DNA from: Synechococcus sp. CCY 0621
GTDB lineage: Bacteria; Cyanobacteriota; Cyanobacteriia; PCC-6307; Cyanobiaceae
Direction of reading: 5' to 3'
Assembly (NCBI RefSeq): GCF_019038465.1
Contig: NZ_JAFKRH010000042.1
Coordinates: 1-64,000, forward strand
Length of the DNA stretch: 64,000 nt
Shown piece after piece: positions 7,378 through 19,448 of this stretch (positions within the stretch are counted from its first letter, which is position 1; every line of letters begins with the position of its first letter). The notes under the pieces were generated by a model, which made no database searches, was not told the origin of the DNA, and saw only the letters and a list, made by a program, of their open reading frames with translations. A program made the position numbers and the translations under genes.

Positions 7378-8865
7378 GTGACGCTGACCACCGTCGATGT
7401 GACCCTGGTGGGGGCGGGAATCATGAGTGCCACCCTGGGCACCCTGCTGAAGCAGCTGCGGCCGGAACTGCGCATCCTGCTGCTCGAAGGGCTCCCCAGG
7501 GAGGCCCAGGAAAGCTCCAGCGCCTGGAACAACGCCGGCACGGGCCATGCGGGGAACTGCGAGCTGAACTACACGCCAATGGCGGCGGACGGCTCGATCA
7601 GCCTCGCCAAGGCGCTCGACATCAACGAAGCCTTCGATCTCTCGCGCCAGTTCTGGACCCACCTGGTGCGGGACGGGGCCCTGGGCTCCCCGCAAGCCTT
7701 CATCCAGGGTGTCCCCCACATGAGCTTCGTGCTGGGGGAGGAGCGGCGGGCCTTCCTGCGCGAACGCCACCGGCTGATGGGCGCCCACCACTGCTACCGG
7801 GGCATGGCCTACAGCGAGGAGCCGGCCCAGGTGGCGGACTGGGCGCCACTGTTGATGGAAGGACGGGATCGGGGCCAGGCGATCGGCGCCACCTTCATCG
7901 CTTCCGGCACCGATGTGAACTTCGGGGCGCTCACCAGCCAGCTGCTGAATCACCTGCGGGCCAGCCCGCCGTTTGAGACGCGATTCTCCACGGCGGTGAC
8001 AGGCCTGCGGCGCCGGCAGGAGGGGGGCTGGCGGCTGGAGAGCCGCGATCAAGCCAGTGGCGAAACCCGACTGATCGATACCGGCACCGTCTTTCTCGGG
8101 GCCGGTGGCGGCGCCCTCTCGCTGCTGCAGAAATCGGGAATCCCCGAAGGACGCGGCTATGGCGGCTTTCCCGTCAGTGGTCTGTGGCTGCGCTGCGGCG
8201 ATCCGGCCGTGGCCAGCCGCCACCACGCCAAGGTCTACGGGATGGCGGCCGCCGGTTCGCCGCCGATGTCGGTGCCGCACCTCGACACCCGCCTTGTCGA
8301 TGGCCGTCACTGGATCCTGTTCGGGCCTTACGCGGGGTTTTCCAGCAAGTTCCTTAAAAGCGGTTCCCTCTGCGACTGGCCCGGTTCCCTGCGGCCCGGC
8401 AACCTGCTGCCCCTGCTGGCGGTGGCCCGCGACAACCTGCCCCTGACCAAATACCTGATCGGCCAGGTGTTCGCCAGCCCCGAGCAGCGCTTCGCGGCCC
8501 TGCGGGACTTCTACCCGAACGCCCGGCCCAGCGACTGGAGCCTGGCCGTGGCCGGCCAGCGGGTGCAGATCATCAAGGGTCACCCCAGCCGGGGCGGGGT
8601 GCTCCAGTTCGGCACCGAGGTGGTGCACGCCGCCGATACCTCGCTGGTGGCCGTGCTGGGGGCCTCACCGGGCGCCTCCGCCGCCGTGTCGATCAGCCTG
8701 GAGATCCTGCGCTCCTGTTTCCGCGACAAGCTGCCCGAAGGCTGGGAGCGGACGCTGAAGCGGATCCTGCCCTCCTACGGCGAATCGATCCGCCACGACG
8801 CCAACCTGTGCCGGCGAATCCGCAGCCAGAGCGCCGAGGTGCTGGGGCTGCCGGCAACCGACTAG
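7378..8865 (+). CDS. mqo: Malate:quinone oxidoreductase (FAD-dependent)
   Basis: 495 residues from a GTG at 7378; the frame is open further upstream, but the FAD-binding motif DVTLVGAGIMSATLG fixes the N-terminus here. Other landmarks are NNAGTGHAGNCELNYTP, FLGAGGGALSLLQ and the C-terminal LLGASPGASAAV-like segment, all standard for Mqo. It oxidises malate to oxaloacetate and feeds electrons to the membrane quinone pool. It overlaps the convergent lycopene cyclase gene by four bases. Confidence 0.95.
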   Translation: MTLTTVDVTLVGAGIMSATLGTLLKQLRPELRILLLEGLPREAQESSSAWNNAGTGHAGNCELNYTPMAADGSISLAKALDINEAFDLSRQFWTHLVRDGALGSPQAFIQGVPHMSFVLGEERRAFLRERHRLMGAHHCYRGMAYSEEPAQVADWAPLLMEGRDRGQAIGATFIASGTDVNFGALTSQLLNHLRASPPFETRFSTAVTGLRRRQEGGWRLESRDQASGETRLIDTGTVFLGAGGGALSLLQKSGIPEGRGYGGFPVSGLWLRCGDPAVASRHHAKVYGMAAAGSPPMSVPHLDTRLVDGRHWILFGPYAGFSSKFLKSGSLCDWPGSLRPGNLLPLLAVARDNLPLTKYLIGQVFASPEQRFAALRDFYPNARPSDWSLAVAGQRVQIIKGHPSRGGVLQFGTEVVHAADTSLVAVLGASPGASAAVSISLEILRSCFRDKLPEGWERTLKRILPSYGESIRHDANLCRRIRSQSAEVLGLPATD

Positions 8866-10094
8866 GGCTGGCGCGGCGGCAACAGCAGGCCGGCCCGCAC
8901 GTCCCAGGGCGACAGGGCGAACAGGCGGAGCATGGCCACCAGCAGCTCCGGCACGGCCAGGGTGTTGGCCAGAAAGCCCGACCACTGCGGGCCGCTCAAG
9001 CGGAAGAAGCTGGCGAAGAACTGGCGCAGCTGGGCTTCGGAAAAACCCATCAGCTTCCCCAGCCCGAACTGGTACAGGGCGTGCTTGCAGCGCAGCTCCG
9101 GGGACCAGAGGGCCCGCCAGCCCGCCCGGGCCAGCAGCTCCGAAGGAGCCCCGGGCTCCGCCATCGCCGCCGCCACCGCCGCGGCCACCGCCGGCGCCCG
9201 CCGCAACAGGGCGCCCACCATGTAGCCCGAGGCCGGATGCACCATCGAGGCGGCCCCGCCGAAGGCCAGCACCGGCTGCTGCAGATCCGGCAGGGGCAGG
9301 TTCATCGGGAACAGGCAGAACTCTTCGTGCTCCACCTCCAGCACCTGCACGCCGCGCTGGGCCAGGCGCCGGTGCAGGCGTTGCTGGAGCCGCTCAAAGG
9401 GCACCGGGGGAGCCAGGGCCAGCGACGTCTCCTCGACGAAGAAGCGGCCCCCGCCCAGGTCCATCGCGTACAGGAAGGTGGGAGGCTCGGCCCGCTCCGC
9501 CTCGCTGAGGTGGTCGCAGCGGTAGTCCATCAGCACGAACTGATCGGTCTGCACCGGAGGCGCCGAGAAGCGGCCGACAACCCCATAGGCCGACTGCCCC
9601 GCCACCGGGCCCCGGTCGGGCCGCCGCACCAGCGCCGCCTGATGGCCGGTGGCGTCCACCACCAGCCGCGCCTGCCACCGGCTGCCATCCGCCCCCACCA
9701 CTTCACTCAGGGCACCAACGGCCTCACAGCCCGTGGCCAGGCCCTGAAGCAGCTCCACTCCGCCGCGTTCACAGGCGGCCAGCCAATGCTGCTGCAGGGC
9801 CTCACGGTTGAACAGGCCGTAATCGCGGCCATGGCGCGTGGGGCGGTTGGCAGCCGCCGCTGGGTCAGGATCCCCCACGCCGAAGTAACTGACCGTGTCG
9901 CTCCAGCGGTGCTCCAGCAGGTGACCCAGGCCGAGGGCATCCACCTCATCCCCCCAGATGCCGTAGGTGTTGGGCCAGGGGGCGCGCAGGTCCTGGGGCG
10001 CCAGCAGGGCCACCTGGAGCCCCTCGGCCGCCAGGGCCGCCGCGATACAAAGGGCGGCGGGGCCGCCTCCGAGCACCAGCACGTCCGTCGCCAT
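8862..10094 (-). CDS. crtL: Lycopene cyclase (CrtL type)
   Basis: About 410 residues from the ATG at 10094; an in-frame upstream ATG at 10118 would add eight residues. The Rossmann motif VLVLGGGPAALCIAAALAAEG, the lycopene-cyclase block NTYGIWGDEVDALGLG and SYFGVGDPDP are clear, as is the C-terminal MVHPASGYMVGALLR. It cyclises lycopene ends toward carotenes. Beta versus epsilon specificity is not decided by what I can see; beta is the default. The next gene upstream on the same strand is gyrA. Confidence 0.92.
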   Translation of the reverse strand: MATDVLVLGGGPAALCIAAALAAEGLQVALLAPQDLRAPWPNTYGIWGDEVDALGLGHLLEHRWSDTVSYFGVGDPDPAAAANRPTRHGRDYGLFNREALQQHWLAACERGGVELLQGLATGCEAVGALSEVVGADGSRWQARLVVDATGHQAALVRRPDRGPVAGQSAYGVVGRFSAPPVQTDQFVLMDYRCDHLSEAERAEPPTFLYAMDLGGGRFFVEETSLALAPPVPFERLQQRLHRRLAQRGVQVLEVEHEEFCLFPMNLPLPDLQQPVLAFGGAASMVHPASGYMVGALLRRAPAVAAAVAAAMAEPGAPSELLARAGWRALWSPELRCKHALYQFGLGKLMGFSEAQLRQFFASFFRLSGPQWSGFLANTLAVPELLVAMLRLFALSPWDVRAGLLLPPRQP

Positions 10095-10167
10095 CTCGCC
10101 GGTACGGTGATGGCACATCCTGCATCACGGCCCCGTCAGGCCAGCGCTGACCCCCCGCCTGGAGGGC

Positions 10168-12810
<2,643 letters not shown>

Positions 12811-12843
12811 GCAAGACCGTATGGGGCACAACCCACTCTATCG

Positions 12844-13998
12844 ATGACCCTGCCGGCCCGTTGTGAATCCGCCCTGCGCGAGCGTCAGCGCAAGGGGGTG
12901 CTGCGGGTGCGGGCCGCCGCCGATTTCCGCGCGCTGGTGGCCGAGGCCGGGCTGGCGGAGGCCTACGACAGCACCGACGTGGTGGTGGCCGCCAATGCCG
13001 AGTTCACCGACCAGGGCTCGCTTCACCTCAACATCGGCCCCTGCGATCCACCGATCCGATTCCGGGAGGCCCAGCTCGAAGCCCTCGCGGCCCAGAGCGG
13101 CGGCGGTGGCGGCGACCTGGTGCTGCCCATCGGCGGCGGCCTCGGGGAGAACCAGCGGCAGGGGGGAGCCCATCTGCTCGACCGGCTGCTGAAGGGCGGC
13201 TCCCTGACCCTCACCGCCACCGGGGAGGTCACCGCCCTGCATCCGCGGCGGGATCTGCAGGCCCAGCTCGACCTGGAGCGGATCGGTTCCGGCCGGCTGC
13301 TGCTGCATCGGGCCATCAGCGAAAACGGCATGGTGGCCGTGAGCAGCGCCGAAGGGGTGCTGCGCAGCCCCTGGGGGCCCGTGCTGGGGCCGTTCGGCAA
13401 CGCGCTCTACGGCTGCGGCGGCGCCGGCAGCATCGGCCTCACGATGCCGGGGTTGGCGCTGCTGGGGCCGGGCTCACCGGTGCTGGTGGCGGGGGCGATC
13501 GGCTGGGTGGTGGGCAGCGGCAGCGGCCACCAGCCGGGGGTGCGTCGCTCCGCCAGCGGCCACGCCCTCAGCCCGGGGGCGGTGGCGGCGGTGAGTGTGG
13601 ATCTGCATGGCCTGCGGCCCGAATGGTTGCGGCCCTGCTTCTTCGAAGGCCATGGGGCCGGCCTGCTGGTGGGCCTGGCGGCCCCGGTCCCCCTGATCAA
13701 CGAAGCCGTGGCCCGCCAGGCCGCCTGCAGCGACGGGGAGCTGGAGGCGCCCGTACTGGATATGGCCATTCCGCGGCGCCTGCGGCCCCGCTTCGGCTCG
13801 GTCAGCTACGCCCGGCTCAAATCCGGCCTGATCCAGGTGGAGGGGCGCCGCGTCACCGCCGCTCCGGCCCACAGTCCACGGCTGGCCGAAGCCGTCGCTG
13901 CGGAGCTGATCGCCTGGCTCCAGGACGGTCGCTTTCCACTGCAACTGCCCGTCAGGCCGCTGTCGGAGCGGGGCGGCCTGATTCCCATCGACAGCTGA
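12844..13998 (+). CDS. COG1900/DUF39 homocysteine-biosynthesis-type protein
   Basis: 384 residues. Family features include ANAEFTDQGSLHLNIGPCDPP (Cys67), LYGCGGAGSIG (Cys191) and GAIGWVVGSGSGHQP. In methanogens and some anaerobes COG1900 proteins make homocysteine from aspartate semialdehyde and a sulfur donor, usually with a small NIL/ferredoxin partner; the two cysteines are the likely reactive residues. No partner gene is adjacent. Function in a cyanobacterium is inferred from the family only. Divergent from gyrA. Confidence 0.78.
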   Translation: MTLPARCESALRERQRKGVLRVRAAADFRALVAEAGLAEAYDSTDVVVAANAEFTDQGSLHLNIGPCDPPIRFREAQLEALAAQSGGGGGDLVLPIGGGLGENQRQGGAHLLDRLLKGGSLTLTATGEVTALHPRRDLQAQLDLERIGSGRLLLHRAISENGMVAVSSAEGVLRSPWGPVLGPFGNALYGCGGAGSIGLTMPGLALLGPGSPVLVAGAIGWVVGSGSGHQPGVRRSASGHALSPGAVAAVSVDLHGLRPEWLRPCFFEGHGAGLLVGLAAPVPLINEAVARQAACSDGELEAPVLDMAIPRRLRPRFGSVSYARLKSGLIQVEGRRVTAAPAHSPRLAEAVAAELIAWLQDGRFPLQLPVRPLSERGGLIPIDS

Positions 13999-14071
13999 AG
14001 TCAAGGGCCTCCCTGGGGGAGGTTCCGGAAAACAGCCGTAAGCTCCGCCGTGAGCTAACGGCGCCAGAACA

Positions 14072-14641
14072 ATGGCCGAGACCCCCTTCAGCCCCGAATC
14101 CCCCTTCACCCCTGAGCCCCCCGCCAGCCCCGAGGCTCAGGAGAACGGACCGTCGACCCAGCCATGGCCGACGGAGCCGGCTGAGGTGACATCGGAACCC
14201 GGAAGCCCTGAGCCGGAACCGATCCTGGCCGGGCCGGATCCCGAGGCCGACGTCCCAGAGCCCGGCATCGTGGCCACATTTGAGGTGCCCCCCCTGGAGG
14301 GCTCCCCTGATCCAGCCGAAGACGGGGGCGGGGAGTTTGAGCTGCTGCTGCAGAAGATCAAGGACTGGCTCGGCAGCGGCGAGCTCCAGGCCCAGTGGCA
14401 GCGGTTCCGCGGCCCCCTCAAGGGCCTGGCGATCCTCGTCGGCGTCGTCCTGCTGCTGCGGGTCTACGCGTCCCTGATCGGCACCCTGGACAGCCTGCCC
14501 CTGGTGGGCGGACTGCTGGAGCTGGTGGGCCTGATCGCCGTGACCCGTTTCACCGTCACCAAGATGGTGCGCAAGAGCGACCGGGAGCAGGTCTTCGCCG
14601 ACTGGAGCCGCCGCTGGAACGATTTCCGGGGCAGGGAGTGA
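14072..14641 (+). CDS. CAAD-domain / CURT1-like thylakoid membrane-curvature protein
   Basis: 189 residues. The N-terminal 85 residues are Pro/Glu-rich and disordered-looking. The C-terminal 100 residues are an amphipathic helix, two membrane helices (LKGLAILVGVVLLLRVYASL, LVGGLLELVGLIAVTRFTV) and a final charged helix (DREQVFADWSRRWNDF). That is the CAAD/CURT1 layout. Such proteins bend thylakoid edges in plants and cyanobacteria; related domains are also found fused to cyanobacterial aminoacyl-tRNA synthetases. The long acidic leader is unusual relative to minimal CurT. Confidence 0.8.
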   Translation: MAETPFSPESPFTPEPPASPEAQENGPSTQPWPTEPAEVTSEPGSPEPEPILAGPDPEADVPEPGIVATFEVPPLEGSPDPAEDGGGEFELLLQKIKDWLGSGELQAQWQRFRGPLKGLAILVGVVLLLRVYASLIGTLDSLPLVGGLLELVGLIAVTRFTVTKMVRKSDREQVFADWSRRWNDFRGRE

Positions 14642-14713
14642 TCTCCCGACCGTGATCGGGACGGGTCCATCGCGGCCCGGTTGATAGTTTGTGCCCACTG
14701 TGTCCGTCCAACG

Positions 14714-15877
14714 GTGAACATTCAGCTCGGTCGCTCCAGGACCGTCCGCCGCGCCTACGGCATCGACGAAATCGCCCTGGTCCCAGGCGGCCGCACCGTC
14801 GACCCGGAAGTGACCGACAGCAGTTGGAGCCTGGGGGGCATCCAGCGGGAGATTCCCATCATCGCCAGCGCCATGGACGGCGTGGTGGATGTGGGCATGT
14901 GCATCGAACTCACCCGGTTGGGGGCCCTGGGGGTGCTGAACCTGGAGGGCGTCCAGTGCCGCTACGACGATCCCGAACCGATCCTGGACCGCATCGCCTC
15001 GGTGGGCCGGGAGGAGTTCGTGGGTCTGATGCAGGACCTTTACAGCCAGCCGGTTCGCGAAGACCTGGTGCGTCAACGGATCGCTGAGATCAAGGCGGGC
15101 GGCGGCATCGCGGCGGTGAGCGCTACCCCGGCGGCGGCCCTGCGCTTCGGGGCGGCCGTGGCCGAATCGGGCGCCGACCTGTTCTTCGTGCAGGCCACGG
15201 TGGTCTCCACCGAACACATCGGCCCCGAAGGTCGCCAGACCCTCGACCTGGCCGCCCTCTGCCGCGACCTGGGCGTGCCCGTGGTGATCGGCAACTGCGT
15301 CACCTACGACGTCACCCTGCAGCTGATGCGGGCTGGCGCCGCCGGCGTGATGGTGGGCATCGGCCCCGGCGCCGCCTGCACCTCCCGGGGCGTGCTCGGC
15401 GTCGGCATTCCCCAGGCCACGGCCGTGGCTGACTGCGCCGCCGCCCGGGACGACTACGAACGTGAAAGCGGCCGCTACGTGCCGGTGGTGGCTGATGGCG
15501 GCATCGTCACCGGCGGGGACATCTGCAAATGCCTGGCCTGCGGCGCCGATGCGGTGATGATCGGCTCCCCGATCGCCCGGGCCGCCGAAGCGCCCGGCCG
15601 CGGCTTCCACTGGGGCATGGCCACCCCCAGCCCGGTGCTGCCCCGCGGCACCCGCATCAAGGTGGGCACCACCGGCAGCCTCGAGAAGATCCTGCGCGGC
15701 CCGGCCGGCCTCGACGACGGCACCCAGAATCTGCTGGGCTGCATCCGCACCTCCATGGGCACCCTGGGGGCCCGCACCCTCAGGGAGATGCGCGAGGTGG
15801 AGGTGGTGGTGGCCCCGTCCCTGTTGACCGAAGGCAAGGTGTACCAGAAGGCTCAGCAGCTGGGCATGGGCAAGTAG
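14714..15877 (+). CDS. guaB3: GuaB3-family IMP dehydrogenase-related protein
   Basis: 387 residues from GTG 14714 ([16 protein letters not shown]), the usual GuaB3 length. The frame is open upstream to 14681, but the family N-terminus matches here. It is a TIM barrel with the IMPDH/GMPR loop [23 protein letters not shown] (catalytic Cys) and [27 protein letters not shown]. The CBS pair of classical GuaB is absent. Work on cyanobacterial GuaB3 supports an IMP dehydrogenase role; GMP reductase-like activity is the alternative. Confidence 0.9.
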   Translation: MNIQLGRSRTVRRAYGIDEIALVPGGRTVDPEVTDSSWSLGGIQREIPIIASAMDGVVDVGMCIELTRLGALGVLNLEGVQCRYDDPEPILDRIASVGREEFVGLMQDLYSQPVREDLVRQRIAEIKAGGGIAAVSATPAAALRFGAAVAESGADLFFVQATVVSTEHIGPEGRQTLDLAALCRDLGVPVVIGNCVTYDVTLQLMRAGAAGVMVGIGPGAACTSRGVLGVGIPQATAVADCAAARDDYERESGRYVPVVADGGIVTGGDICKCLACGADAVMIGSPIARAAEAPGRGFHWGMATPSPVLPRGTRIKVGTTGSLEKILRGPAGLDDGTQNLLGCIRTSMGTLGARTLREMREVEVVVAPSLLTEGKVYQKAQQLGMGK

Positions 15878-16001
15878 CACGCCACGGCTCGCCGAGGAGC
15901 TGGCCGCGTCGTCGCAGAGCTGGACAACACTGCCTCAAGGCGAGATGGAGGCTAACCTTTTGATGTGGGGGCTCCGGCTCGCACACTCCTCACACCCCCC
16001 G

Positions 16002-16023
16002 GCCCGGCGTGTCCGGGCTTTTT
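16002..16023 (+). terminator. Intrinsic terminator downstream of guaB3
   Basis: A perfect 6-bp GC stem (GCCCGG at 16002-16007, CCGGGC at 16013-16018) with a 5-base loop is followed immediately by five T. It lies about 125 bases after the guaB3 stop and before trxA. The rest of the 283-base gap (15878-16160) shows no gene. Confidence 0.8.
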
Positions 16024-16160
16024 GTCTTTCCCAACCGTTCCATCGCCAGCCCCCACGCCTGGGGCTGCCGGTTCCGCTACGGCCTGCAACGCTGACTCCA
16101 TCGCAGGGGAGAGCGGCCGAACCCGGTTGCTAGATTCATTTCATCCCGAGTCTGCAAGGA

Positions 16161-16484
<324 letters not shown>

Positions 16485-17576
16485 TTCCGTTCCGCTGACG
16501 CCGCCCCTCTCCCCGAATCCAGTACCGGCGGCGGGCAGAAGCCCACTGCAGGCACTCGCCGACGAGCTCCATGGACACCCCCAGCGCCGCCAGATTGAGC
16601 GGGCGGTGGTGTCCCTGCTGCAGGTGGCGCGCCAGGAGAAGGAAGAGGAGGAATGGCGGCTGATCGCGGGCTGCCTGGCTGACATCAGCGAGGCCCTGGA
16701 GGTCTTCCGTCCACGCCGCGCCGCCCGCAAGATCAGCGTGTTCGGCTCGGCTCGCACCCGTCAGAGCGATCCCTGCTACCTCCTGGCCGAGGCGGTCGCC
16801 CGGCAGGCGGTGCAGGCCGGTTTTGAGGTGATGACCGGTGCGGGGGCCGGCGTCATGGAGGGCGCCAACAGCGGTGCCGGTTGTGAGCACAGCATCGGCC
16901 TCAACGTGGATCTGCCCTTCGAGCAGCATCCCAACCCCTACGTCAGTGCCTGCGACGGCCGCCTGCTCTACTTCCGCTACTTCTTCACCCGCAAGCTGTT
17001 CTTCCTGATGGAGAGCGATGCCCTTGTGGTGATGCCGGGGGGATTCGGCACCCTCGATGAACTGTTCGAGTGCCTCACCCTCATCCAGACGGGCCGCACG
17101 TCACCGATCCCGCTGGTGCTGCTCTGCCCGCCGGGCGACGAGTTCTGGAAGGTCTGGAAACGCAACGTGCATCAGGAACTCGCCACCCGGGGGCTCATCT
17201 CCCCGGAGGATGTGGATCTGATGGTGGAAGCCTCCGATGCCGAGGAAGCCGTGGCCCACATCTGCCGGTTCTATCGGGTGTTCCACAGCGCCCAGCTGGG
17301 GCAGGACCGCATCGAGCTGCTGCTCAACGCCGAGGTGCCACGTGCCCTGCTGCCGGAGCTGAACCGAAGCTTCGCCGATCTGCTGGAGGAGGGCGCCATC
17401 CAGACCGGCGAGGGGGTTGACGACAACGGTCTGCTGCGGCCCTGCCTGTGGCTGCGCTTCGACAAACGCCGCGTCGGCCGGCTCTACCAGTTCATCGACC
17501 ACCTCAACGGCCTCGACCTGCCGGCCTCACCGGCCCTGGAGCATCCGGCCGAGCGGGTCCCGAGCGTCAGCCAGCC

Positions 17577-18200
17577 ATGAGTCGCATCGGCCTGATCGAC
17601 TACGGCATGGGCAACCTGCATTCGGTGCAGCGCACCTTCGGGCGGCTCGGTGCCGAGCTGGTGAGCGTGCACGGCCCGGCGGATCTGGAGGCCTGCGACG
17701 CCCTGGTGCTGCCGGGTGTCGGCGCCTTCGATCCGGCCATGGAGCGGCTGCGATCGGCCGGGCTGGAGCCGGCTCTGCGCCGCTCCTGCGCCAGCGGCAG
17801 GCCGCTGCTGGGAATCTGTCTGGGGTTGCAGTTGCTGTTTGAAGCCAGCGAGGAGGGCCGAACCGAAGGGCTGGGCGTGCTGGCCGGCCGCGTTCGCTCC
17901 CTGCCGCGGCTGGCGGGCCACCCCCTGCCCCACATGGGCTGGGCCCCCCTGATCCCGGCCACCGCCAGCCCCCTTCTGCCGGCAGCCACCCCGGAGGCCT
18001 GGGTCTACTTCGTGCACTCCTTCGCCGCCGAGCCGGCCGAGGCCACGGCCACCACGGCCCTCGTCGACTACGGCGGCACCCCGGTGACGGCGGCGGTCTG
18101 GCAGGGGACCATCGCCGCTTGCCAGTTCCACCCGGAGAAGTCCGGCCCCGTCGGCGAAGCGATGCTGCGTCGCTGGATCGACTGGGTCGGCTCTCTGTGA
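17577..18200 (+). CDS. hisH: Imidazole glycerol phosphate synthase, glutamine amidotransferase subunit
   Basis: 207 residues from ATG 17577, which overlaps the previous stop (ATGA). The class-I amidotransferase triad is present: the Cys in LLGICLGLQLL, and the His and Glu in ACQFHPEKSG. The N-terminus IGLIDYGMGNLHSV is diagnostic. It supplies ammonia to HisF in histidine synthesis; hisF is not in the window. Confidence 0.96.
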   Translation: MSRIGLIDYGMGNLHSVQRTFGRLGAELVSVHGPADLEACDALVLPGVGAFDPAMERLRSAGLEPALRRSCASGRPLLGICLGLQLLFEASEEGRTEGLGVLAGRVRSLPRLAGHPLPHMGWAPLIPATASPLLPAATPEAWVYFVHSFAAEPAEATATTALVDYGGTPVTAAVWQGTIAACQFHPEKSGPVGEAMLRRWIDWVGSL

Positions 18201-18796
18201 CGCTGCGGCTGAGCGGCGGCCGCCGGCTGCAGAGCCCCCCGGGCAGCACCGCCCGGCCCACCCCTGCCCGGGTGCGGCTGGCGGTGATGAACCTGCTGGC
18301 CGCCGACGTCCCCGGCAGTCGCTGGCTGGATCTCTGCTGCGGCAGCGGCGTGATGGCCTGCGAGGCCCTGCAGCGCGGCGCCTCCGAGGTGGTGGCCGTG
18401 GAGCGGGATCGCCGCATCGCTGCAGTGGCCAGGGGAAACCTGGAAGCGACCCTCGCCGGCCGGCCGGCCCAACGGGTGGAGGTGGTGCAGGCGGATGTGT
18501 TGCGCTGGCTGGCGACAAGGCCGAACTCCACCCCGCCCATCCGCTTCGATCTGATCTACGCGGATCCTCCCTACGCAGCTGGGCTGCACGGGCCGATCGC
18601 CGCCGCGGTTGGGGCGGGACGCTGGCTGGAGCCGGGCGGCACCCTGGTGTGGGAATGCGCCTCGGACGGCGTTCCGCCGGACCCTCCGGGTTGGCAACGG
18701 CGGGACTGCCGCCGCTATGGCGGCACTACACTGGTGTTACTTCAGGAGCCGCCTGACCAGGACGGACCCTCCAACCTGGAAGGTTCCAACCCCTGA
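18197..18796 (+). CDS. rsmD: 16S rRNA (guanine(966)-N2)-methyltransferase RsmD-type
   Basis: 199 residues from GTG 18197, overlapping the hisH stop. The SAM-binding motif is WLDLCCGSGVMACEALQRGA, then VVAVERD, and the catalytic motif is DLIYADPPY. The N-terminal RLSGGRRLQSPPG and RPTPARVRLAVMNLL match RsmD. It methylates N2 of a guanine in the small-subunit rRNA. The 3' end approaches the convergent petG gene. Confidence 0.9.
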   Translation: MTLRLSGGRRLQSPPGSTARPTPARVRLAVMNLLAADVPGSRWLDLCCGSGVMACEALQRGASEVVAVERDRRIAAVARGNLEATLAGRPAQRVEVVQADVLRWLATRPNSTPPIRFDLIYADPPYAAGLHGPIAAAVGAGRWLEPGGTLVWECASDGVPPDPPGWQRRDCRRYGGTTLVLLQEPPDQDGPSNLEGSNP

Positions 18797-18833
18797 CCAC
18801 CCACTGCGTCCATTCCAGGCCAAAAGCCCAGGA

Positions 18834-18947
18834 TCAGCCCCCGAGGGCACTGCCCCGGCGGTACTGGTTCCAGGCCGCCACGAACAGCCCCACCAGGGTG
18901 ACAGGGATCAGTCCAAGCACGATGCCGCAGAGGAGGGGTTCGATCAT
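18834..18947 (-). CDS. petG: Cytochrome b6f complex subunit PetG
   Basis: 37 residues, beginning [15 protein letters not shown] and ending [11 protein letters not shown], a near-perfect PetG. It has a single transmembrane helix (about 5-25). PetG is an essential small subunit at the b6f periphery. Divergent from the cytochrome c gene starting at 19023, so both share a 75-base control region. It lies tail-to-tail with rsmD. Confidence 0.96.
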   Translation of the reverse strand: MIEPLLCGIVLGLIPVTLVGLFVAAWNQYRRGSALGG

Positions 18948-19022
18948 GGAGAGGCGGAAGCGTCAGTCGATGCACAATTCTTCCACGACCCCCCCCGGCC
19001 ACGCGAGACCCACCGCAGCACT

Positions 19023-19448
19023 GTGATCAGCCCGTCCCCCACACCCCCCTTCGCCGTGACGCCCGCCACCGTCAGCGAGGCCAGCCAGCCCCCCGCCCAG
19101 CGCCGCAGCCTCGTGGCGGCCCTGGCGACCCTGGCGGCGGTGGCCTGCATCCTGCTGGTGGTGGTGGTGTTGCCGGCGGCCCACAGCGATCCCTACACCC
19201 GCCAGACCCTCGCTCTCACCGGTTCGGCCACGGACGGCGGTCACCTGTTCCGGCTCAACTGCGCCGGCTGCCATGGGCTGGCCGCCCAGGGGCTGGTGGG
19301 CCCCAACCTGCACGGCGTCGATCGACGCAAGAATGATCGCCAGCTGATCCAGCAGGTGGTGAGCGGCCGCACCCCACCGATGCCGAGCTTCCAGCCGGAA
19401 CCCCAGGCCATGGCCGATCTGCTGGCGTTTCTGCACGCGCTGCCTTGA
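19023..19448 (+). CDS. cytM: Membrane-anchored c-type cytochrome (cytM-like)
   Basis: About 141 residues from GTG 19023. It has an uncleaved-looking N-terminal hydrophobic helix (VAALATLAAVACILLVVVVLPAA), one haem site CAGCH, a GPNLHGVDRR segment and the axial-Met region TPPMPSF. Size, anchor and position next to petG fit cytochrome cM. CytM proteins are small alternative electron carriers that tune respiratory versus photosynthetic flow. The assignment rests on architecture rather than on a unique motif. Confidence 0.78.
   Translation: MISPSPTPPFAVTPATVSEASQPPAQRRSLVAALATLAAVACILLVVVVLPAAHSDPYTRQTLALTGSATDGGHLFRLNCAGCHGLAAQGLVGPNLHGVDRRKNDRQLIQQVVSGRTPPMPSFQPEPQAMADLLAFLHALP

Noticed and set aside
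13952-15880. A 642-codon open frame on the minus strand
   Set aside because: It is antisense to the CAAD and guaB3 genes, both clear families, and its His/Gly/Ala-rich translation is the usual shadow of high-GC coding DNA.
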